Source of the DNA: Clostridia bacterium
GTDB taxonomy: Bacteria > Bacillota > Clostridia > Lachnospirales > Anaerotignaceae
Length of the DNA: 64,000 nucleotides
Assembly (NCBI GenBank): GCA_910575055.1
Contig: CAJTDC010000013.1
Span: 20,284-84,283, forward strand
Reading direction: 5' to 3'
In this document: piece after piece, positions 58,359-64,000 of the stretch
Layout: every line of letters starts with the position of its first letter
Numbering within the stretch: position 1 is the first letter of the stretch
The notes under the pieces: generated by a model
Told to the model about the DNA's origin: nothing
Seen by the model: only the letters and a program-made list of their open reading frames with translations
Database searches by the model: none
Position numbers and translations under genes: made by a program

Positions 58359-61300
58359 TGGTAAAATGGAGTGTAGAGCATAAAAGTATTGTTATGCTTT
58401 TGACAGTTGTAACATTGATTGCAGGATTTTTGCTGTATGGAAATATGGAAAGACAAGAAAATCCTACTGTAGCAAGTCCTATCGCTACCATTAGCTGTAT
58501 TTATGGCGGAGCAAGTCCTGAAGATATTGAAAAATTGATTGTAAAGCCTATTGAAAATAAAATTGGAGATATTGCAGAAATCAAAAAAATGGAAAGTTTT
58601 TGTATGGATAGCGTTGGTGTTATCAAAGTTACATTAAAAGATTTGAGTGACAGTGATATTGCAAAAGTTTGGGACGATATGAAAGATGATATTGATAGTG
58701 TAGAAACAAGTTTACCCAGTGATGCACAAAAACCAGTAGTAGAAACAGATTTTACAAGTAGTTATGGTATATTGTTAGGTTTGACATCAAAAGACTATAC
58801 TTATCAAAATTTAAAAGATGTTGCAAATGATTTAAAAGATGTTTTAAAAGATGATGATGGTGTAAAAGCGGTTGATATATTTGGAGAAGTAGGACAACAA
58901 GTAGAAATTAGTTTGGATATGGTAAAGTTGCAGCAATATGGCATTACACCTACCAATATTGTTACATTTTTAAAAGCAAGAAATATTAACATACCTGGAG
59001 GAAATTTAGAAATTTCTGGTACAAAAATACCTGTACAGATTTCGGGAGAATATGAAACAGTAGATGAAATTAAAAACACTATTGTAGGTGTTTCAACAGA
59101 AAATGGTACACCTGTATATTTAAAAAATGTAGCTGATGTGATACAAAAAGAGCAAAAAGCAGAAGCATTAGCAGAAGTCAATAATCAAAAAGCATTAATA
59201 ATAGGTGTAAAATATGCAGATGCACAAAATATGCTTACAATACAAAAAAGATTATATCAAAAAATTGAGGAATTTGAAAAAAATCAACTTTATGCTAATA
59301 TGGAAATTGTAAAGTTGACAGACCAGGCAGATTTTGTAAAATCTTCTATAGCATTGTTCCAAAATAATTTAATTTCTGCTGTAATATTGGTAGCAGTGGT
59401 GGTGTTGGTAACAATGGGTATAAGAAGTGCTGTTGTGGTATCTCTGCCTATACCAGTTGTTATAGCGATTGTGTTTATATATATGGTGTTAACAGATATA
59501 CCATTGCATCAAGTTTCTATTGCTTCTCTAATTATATCGCTAAGTTTGCTTGTAGCAAATGGTATTGTAGCAAATGATAATATTAATGTATATTTGGAAA
59601 AAGGACATAGTAAAAGAGAAGCGTGTGTAAAAGGAATTAAAGAAGTAAATATTGCCATATTGACATCAACATTAACAACAGTTGCTTCTTTTTTGCCTCT
59701 TGCTATGATGCAAGGAAGTGCAGGAAAATTTGTAAAATCTTTGCCTATATTGGTTTCTGTTGCATTAGCAGGTTCTTACATTACATCATTAACATTAGTA
59801 CCTGCAACAGGATATTGGTTGTTGCAGCCAAAAAGTAAAAGAAAACAGTGGGAATTTAAAGAAAAATTAAAAACTATATTTCATATGGACAAAATTGGAG
59901 AAGGAGTATTGTCATTTTATGAAAAAATGCTTAAAATGGCACTAAAAGCACCTAAATTATTAATACTGACTTTTATTGTAATATTTGTGTTAAGTGGTTT
60001 ATTAGTTCCTTCTATGGGAATACAAATTTTCCCACCAGCAGAACGTGACCAATATGCACTCAATGTTATGGTACAAGATGGAAGTAGTATAGAACATACT
60101 CAAAAAGTGATGGAAGAAATAGGAAATTATTTAGATGCAGACAGTTCTATAGAAAATTATTCTGTTATGATAGGGGACGGTTATCCTAAATATTATGTTA
60201 CATTTACACCAAATCAATTAGATACTGCAAAAGCACAATTTCTTATAAATGGCAAACTTTCGGACATCAATAGAATAGAAAAAGAATTAAATGAAAATAT
60301 TCCTGGTGTTGTAGTAAATGCTAAAGAATTAGAAATTGGTATTCCTGTTACTTATCCTATTGAAATTAGAATTTCTGGTACAGATATAGAAGTGCTTCGT
60401 AAAATTGGTGATGATGTCAAAAACAGAATATATACTGTAGAAGGCGGTAAAAATGCTGAAGATGATTACGGATATTCTTCTAATAAATTGGAAATAAAAG
60501 TAAATGAAGAAAAATCAAATATTGTAGGTGTTTCTAATTATGATGTTGCTTCTACTGTAAGAATGGCTGTGAATGGTTTAGAAGTATCAGAATTGAAGCA
60601 AAAGGATATTGACGAAGACCCTTACCCTATTAATATCAAAATACCAGATAATGACAAAACAAAAAGAGAGGTACTCAATGATATTTATATTACATCTCAA
60701 ATTACAGGAGAAAATGTCCCTTTAACACAAATTGCAGATATTGTTACAGAGTCTTCTATGAATAAAATAGTTAGGCGAGATGAAAAAAGAACATTGACAG
60801 TAGGTCTTTTTGTAGAAGAAGGCTATAATACTCAAACTGTTATGAAATCTTGTCAACAAGCACTGCAAGATTATGAATTACCAGAAGGTTATAGTATTGT
60901 GTTTGGTGGAGAAAGTGAAGAAAATAAAGATACTTTTTCCTCTCTTGTAATACCAACAATTATTGCTATTGTAGGCATTTATTTAATACTTGTATTAGAA
61001 TTTGGTGATATTCGCCAGCCTCTTATAATTATGGGTACAATACCATTATCATTTATAGGAATTTTATGGGGATTAAAATTGCTAAATTACCCTATTGGTT
61101 TTATGGCACTTTTGGGTGCAATTAGTTTAATGGGCGTTGTAGTAAATAATGGTATTGTATTGTTGGATTATATTAATACATTGATAAAGGAATACGAAAA
61201 TCCTGTAGAAGCAATTGCACAAGCCTGCAAAACAAGATTAAGACCCATTATGATTGGTATGATTACAACAGTAATTTCATTAATACCTTTAGCATTAACA

Positions 61301-61420
61301 GGAGGACTACTTTGGGCTCCTTTGGCAACTTCTATAGTATATGGTATGCTGCTTTCTTCTGTTTTGACAATGTTTGTAATACCAAGTGCTTATTATGTTT
61401 CTGTAGTGAAAAAGAAATAA
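58358..61420 (+). CDS. RND-family efflux permease (AcrB/SwrC-like)
   Basis: 1020 residues, two repeats of one helix, a large porter loop and five or six helices. NPTVASPIATISCIYGGASPEDIEKLIVKPIENKIGDI is the typical start. The TM4 motif, normally LLVDDAIVVVEN, reads LLVANGIVANDN: both proton-relay aspartates are replaced (Ala, Asn). The TM10 lysine position reads VVNNGIVLLDY, a known variant. GAVATT-type pore residues are not obvious. No outer-membrane TolC partner occurs, as expected of a monoderm. Coupled to the adaptor by start/stop overlap. Substrate unknown; lipopeptides or drugs are usual for the family. Confidence 0.9.
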   Translation: MVKWSVEHKSIVMLLTVVTLIAGFLLYGNMERQENPTVASPIATISCIYGGASPEDIEKLIVKPIENKIGDIAEIKKMESFCMDSVGVIKVTLKDLSDSDIAKVWDDMKDDIDSVETSLPSDAQKPVVETDFTSSYGILLGLTSKDYTYQNLKDVANDLKDVLKDDDGVKAVDIFGEVGQQVEISLDMVKLQQYGITPTNIVTFLKARNINIPGGNLEISGTKIPVQISGEYETVDEIKNTIVGVSTENGTPVYLKNVADVIQKEQKAEALAEVNNQKALIIGVKYADAQNMLTIQKRLYQKIEEFEKNQLYANMEIVKLTDQADFVKSSIALFQNNLISAVILVAVVVLVTMGIRSAVVVSLPIPVVIAIVFIYMVLTDIPLHQVSIASLIISLSLLVANGIVANDNINVYLEKGHSKREACVKGIKEVNIAILTSTLTTVASFLPLAMMQGSAGKFVKSLPILVSVALAGSYITSLTLVPATGYWLLQPKSKRKQWEFKEKLKTIFHMDKIGEGVLSFYEKMLKMALKAPKLLILTFIVIFVLSGLLVPSMGIQIFPPAERDQYALNVMVQDGSSIEHTQKVMEEIGNYLDADSSIENYSVMIGDGYPKYYVTFTPNQLDTAKAQFLINGKLSDINRIEKELNENIPGVVVNAKELEIGIPVTYPIEIRISGTDIEVLRKIGDDVKNRIYTVEGGKNAEDDYGYSSNKLEIKVNEEKSNIVGVSNYDVASTVRMAVNGLEVSELKQKDIDEDPYPINIKIPDNDKTKREVLNDIYITSQITGENVPLTQIADIVTESSMNKIVRRDEKRTLTVGLFVEEGYNTQTVMKSCQQALQDYELPEGYSIVFGGESEENKDTFSSLVIPTIIAIVGIYLILVLEFGDIRQPLIIMGTIPLSFIGILWGLKLLNYPIGFMALLGAISLMGVVVNNGIVLLDYINTLIKEYENPVEAIAQACKTRLRPIMIGMITTVISLIPLALTGGLLWAPLATSIVYGMLLSSVLTMFVIPSAYYVSVVKKK

Positions 61421-61489
61421 ATTTATTTTAGTAAGTTGTGCTATTTAAAATATAGTAAAAATATATTTATTAAAGGAGATATCAATATA

Positions 61490-62074
61490 ATGTTTTGTAC
61501 AGCAGATTTAAAATGGATAAGAGAACCAAAGCAATATAATATAGAACACGATAAAATTAAAATTATTACAGAACCTAATACAGACCTTTGGCAAAGGACC
61601 TATTATGGTTTTCAAAATGATAATGCACCTGTTTTACAAATGACAACAAAACAACAATATTTTTCATTTATTGTAAAAACAGAATTTGAAAGCAAAAAAA
61701 GATTTGACCAGTGTGGCATTGTGATGTATTTAGATAGTGAAAATTGGTTAAAGGCATCTATAGAATATGAAAATGATACCTATCAAAGACTGGGAAGTGT
61801 TGTAACAAATTGTGGATATTCTGATTGGGCAACTACAGACATAGATGCTTCTATAAAATCAATGTGGTATCGCTTCAGCAGAAGAAAATCTGATTATTGT
61901 ATAGAATGCTCACAAGATGGTATTCATTTTAAACAGATGCGTATTTGTCATATGCATAAAGGAGATGCTGAAATTCAATTTGGCATATATGCTTGCTCTC
62001 CAGAGCAATCTTGTTTTGAAGCAGTGTTTTCAAATATGGAAATGACAGATTGTAAATGGTTAGAACATAAATAA
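61490..62074 (+). CDS. DUF1349 (concanavalin-like) protein
   Basis: 194 residues. MFCTADLKWIREPKQYNIEHDKIKIITEPNTDLWQRTYYGF..., WLKASIEYENDTYQRLGSVVTNCGYSDWAT and CHMHKGDAEIQFGIYACSPE correspond to the DUF1349 family (yeast Ree1-like), a lectin-like beta sandwich. Cytosolic; no signal peptide. ATG 61490 follows AAAGGAGAT; a longer frame from 61436 has no ribosome site. It follows the pump by 69 bp and may share its transcript. Function not established. Confidence 0.85.
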   Translation: MFCTADLKWIREPKQYNIEHDKIKIITEPNTDLWQRTYYGFQNDNAPVLQMTTKQQYFSFIVKTEFESKKRFDQCGIVMYLDSENWLKASIEYENDTYQRLGSVVTNCGYSDWATTDIDASIKSMWYRFSRRKSDYCIECSQDGIHFKQMRICHMHKGDAEIQFGIYACSPEQSCFEAVFSNMEMTDCKWLEHK

Positions 62075-62081
62075 ACTGTAT

Positions 62082-62112
62082 AAAAAAGTGTCTGTATTTT
62101 AGGGCACTTTTT
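62082..62112 (+). terminator. Terminator of the efflux operon / DUF1349 gene
   Basis: AAAAAAGTGTC with GGCACTTTTT (one G-T pair), loop TGTATTTTAG. Confidence 0.7.
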
Positions 62113-62262
62113 ATTTATGTTAATTTAAAATACTAGAAAATAAATAGTATTGTCAATAAATAATAAAAATGCTATAATATTGCAAGAATTTTTTAAGATT
62201 TTATATAGTTTTTTCTAATGAAGTAGTTGTTTTAGTATAAAAAAATGGAAAGGTGGCATACA

Positions 62263-63504
62263 ATGAAAAAAAGAATAGTAATAGTGATGTTTTTGCTGAC
62301 AGTTTTATGTATAACAGCAGCATCAGGCTGTAAAAGAAATGAGAAAGAAGAAAATATTTCTTCAAATGATTTAGAAACAGTCGAACTATTGCTCTGGGGT
62401 GCAAAAGAAGATGAAATTCTTTTAAATAAAATAATACAAACGTTCCAACAACAATATCAAGAACAGGCAAATTTTCATATTACATTTGCAGCACAGGGAG
62501 AAACAGAATGTAAAGATGTAATTTTAGGTGGTCTTGAAGAAAGTGCAGATGTGTTTACATTTGCAGATGACCAACTAAGTGCATTAGCAGCAGCAGGTGC
62601 ATTAAATACTGTAGAAAATGATGATATGATAAAACAAATGAATTTATCAACAGCGGTAGAAGCAGCTACTGTAAGAAATACATTATATGCTTATCCATTA
62701 ACAGCAGATAATGGATATTTTTTATATTATAATAAGCGATATTTCAGTGATGAAGATATTCAAACATTAGACCGTATTTTAGAAGTTGCAGCAGATAATG
62801 GTGGTTTATTTTCTATGGATTGGTCTTCTGCGTGGTATGTCTATTCTTTTTTTGGAAATACAGGTATGGAAGTTGGATTAAATGAAGATGGTATTACAAA
62901 TTATTGTACATGGAACCGTCAAGATGGAGATATTTGTGGTGTAGATGTAGCACAGGCAATGTTAAATATTGCGACACAACCTGCCTTTTCAAATAGAACA
63001 GATGAAGAATTTTTACAAGGAGTAAGAGATGGAACGGTAATTGCTGGCGTTAGTGGTGTATGGAATGCTGTTGCTATAGAAGAAATATGGGGAGAAGATA
63101 TAGGAGCAGCAAAACTGCCAACATATACTTGTGGTGACCGCCAAATACAAATGGCATCATTTTCTGGTTGTAAGTTGATAGGCGTAAATGCTTATTCTAA
63201 GCATTATGAGTGGGCGTGTAAACTAGCAGAATGGATTACAAATGAACAAAATCAAAAACTTCGTTTTGAATTACGTGAACAAGGACCTTCTAATATTCAA
63301 GCTGCTTCTTCAGTAGAAGTACAACAATCTCCAGCGATTGCAGCATTGCTAGAACAATCAAAATATTCTCAACTGCAAAGAGTAGGCGGAAAATTTTGGG
63401 ACCCTGTAACAGTTTTTGGTGAAAATATGGCTTCTAAAAATGCTACAGGAGAAGATTTACAAAAGCAATTAGATAAAATGGTAAAAGGTATTATTGAAAG
63501 ATAA
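62263..63504 (+). CDS. Extracellular solute-binding lipoprotein (family 1, sugar type)
   Basis: 413 residues. Lipoprotein signal KKRIVIVMFLLTVLCITAASGCKRNE (Cys near 23). Mature part: VELLLWGAKEDEILLNKIIQTFQQQY, the start of maltose-binding-like proteins; ADVFTFADDQLSALAAAGALNTV; YAYPLTADNGYFLYYNKRYF; GVWNAVAIEEIWGEDIGAAKLPTY; EWACKLAEWITNEQNQKLRFE. ATG 62263 with AAAGGTGG. No ABC permease or ATPase follows; instead a chemoreceptor starts 39 bp on, which suggests a sensing role (inference). Confidence 0.88.
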   Translation: MKKRIVIVMFLLTVLCITAASGCKRNEKEENISSNDLETVELLLWGAKEDEILLNKIIQTFQQQYQEQANFHITFAAQGETECKDVILGGLEESADVFTFADDQLSALAAAGALNTVENDDMIKQMNLSTAVEAATVRNTLYAYPLTADNGYFLYYNKRYFSDEDIQTLDRILEVAADNGGLFSMDWSSAWYVYSFFGNTGMEVGLNEDGITNYCTWNRQDGDICGVDVAQAMLNIATQPAFSNRTDEEFLQGVRDGTVIAGVSGVWNAVAIEEIWGEDIGAAKLPTYTCGDRQIQMASFSGCKLIGVNAYSKHYEWACKLAEWITNEQNQKLRFELREQGPSNIQAASSVEVQQSPAIAALLEQSKYSQLQRVGGKFWDPVTVFGENMASKNATGEDLQKQLDKMVKGIIER

Positions 63505-63543
63505 ATATATCATAATATTGAATACAACTGTAGGAGGATAGTA

Positions 63544-63896
63544 ATGAATGGAAAACTCAGTATACAACAAAGGTTGATATTGCCAATTATTCTGCTGGGG
63601 GTTGTAGCGTTGCTTTCTAATGCTCTGGCTATATTTAGTATACATAATGTAAATGCTAATGCGTCAAATATTGTAGATAATTATATGGAAGGAAAAACGC
63701 AGTTAGTAGAAATTCGTCGTTCCACAATGAATATTCATAAAATGGCTCTTTCGCATATTGTTGCTACAGATTATGGTACTATGATTGATGTTGTAACAAA
63801 AATTAAAGAGGAAGAGGAAAATATAGAAAACACTCTAGAAGCATATAGTAATTATGTAGAAAAAGAGGAAGCAGAAGTATATCAGGAATTGTTAAG
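63544..63896 (+). pseudogene. Methyl-accepting chemotaxis protein, 5' exon interrupted by a group II intron
   Basis: 117 codons plus two bases are visible. MNGKLSIQQRLILPIILLGVVALLSNALAIFSIHNVN is the N-terminal membrane helix; VEIRRSTMNIHKMALSHIVATDYGTMIDVVTKIKEEEENIENTLEAYSNYVEKEEAEVYQEL is the start of a four-helix-bundle (4HB_MCP-like) ligand domain. At 63897 the sequence turns abruptly into GTGCGAC..., and the frame soon stops (63933). If the intron splices, the gene can still work, so 'interrupted' is meant and not 'dead'. Ribosome site AGGAGGATA before ATG. The rest lies beyond the window. Confidence 0.7.
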
Positions 63897-64000
63897 GTGC
63901 GACTCGTTGGGTAGTGAAAAGCTACTCCCATAACTTAAAAATAATTGCTTAATAAAGACGATTTAAGTTGTGAGAACTAGTGACTTGATTAGTCAAATGA
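63897..64000 (+). mobile_element. 5' end of a group II intron (continues past the window)
   Basis: Starts with GTGCGAC, the group II 5' consensus (GUGYG), exactly where coding breaks off. The first 104 bases fold as expected for domain I: GGGTAG.../CTAC.CCC hairpin (about 63909-63930) with a GAAA-containing loop, and AACTTAAA pairing with TTTAAGTT about 30 nt later. The intron-encoded reverse transcriptase and the 3' end are not in view. Confidence 0.65.

Noticed and set aside
63544..63933. MCP fragment as a simple frameshifted or truncated gene
   Set aside because: The break coincides with GTGCGAC and is followed by structured non-coding DNA, which an intron explains better than a point mutation.

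Overview
The window reads as chromosome of a low-GC, endospore-forming, flagellated, anaerobic Gram-positive (class Clostridia). The evidence is the complete spoIIIAA-AH operon, a flagellin gene with csrA and fliB around it, PolC-type DNA polymerase, strong AGGAGG ribosome sites, and AT-rich intergenic DNA with short U-tract terminators. The gene at 640 looks, from memory of the family, very close to beta-alanyl-CoA:ammonia lyase of Clostridium (Anaerotignum) propionicum. A relative of Anaerotignum that ferments amino acids is therefore my best guess, but no database search was possible.

Layout. 1-2.5 kb: an amino-acid catabolism patch (end of a saccharopine-dehydrogenase-like gene, acl, a nitrilase-family amidase, a small protein). 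2.7-10 kb: a block bounded by two inverted copies of a ~170 bp palindrome-ended repeat. It holds an uncharacterised 490-aa protein with a possible SigD promoter, an ECF sigma / anti-sigma / SIMPL envelope-stress unit, an acetyltransferase, and an ECF vitamin-type S component coupled to a class V aminotransferase. 10-15.4 kb: a motility block with a SprA-like protein, an XRE repressor divergent from csrA, flagellin with a CsrA-type leader hairpin, fliB, and a remarkable Cys/Asn repeat peptide. 15.5-18.9 kb: a possibly damaged ABC transporter pair, a cupin, a radical SAM protein and a small zinc-ribbon protein. 18.9-24.6 kb: comM, a lipoprotein, dprA and topA. 24.7-37.5 kb: the classical rpsB-tsf-pyrH-frr-uppS-cdsA-dxr-rseP-ispG-polC housekeeping run.

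37.5-41 kb: a possible immunity-like protein, a phosphoesterase and prfC on the minus strand. 41-43.2 kb: an AraC-GNAT fusion overlapping a MATE exporter. 43.3-50 kb (minus strand): a stalk-domain protein, an SGNH hydrolase, the aroF-tyrA-aroA aromatic operon and a LytTR regulator. 50.1-55.2 kb: spoIIIAA-AH behind a SigE-like promoter. 55.2-56.1 kb: a ribbon-helix-helix protein, a four-hairpin repeat element and a SLOG protein. 56.2-62.1 kb: a TetR-controlled RND efflux operon with a shared operator 14-mer, then a DUF1349 protein. 62.2-64 kb: a solute-binding lipoprotein followed by a chemoreceptor gene that is interrupted by what looks like the 5' end of a group II intron, cut off by the window edge.

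The most interesting items are the palindrome-ended repeat pair with internal outward promoters, the XRE/csrA/flagellin control region, the intron-split chemoreceptor, the Cys/Asn repeat peptide, and the RND pump lacking its usual proton-relay aspartates. I found no tRNA, rRNA, CRISPR array or prophage.
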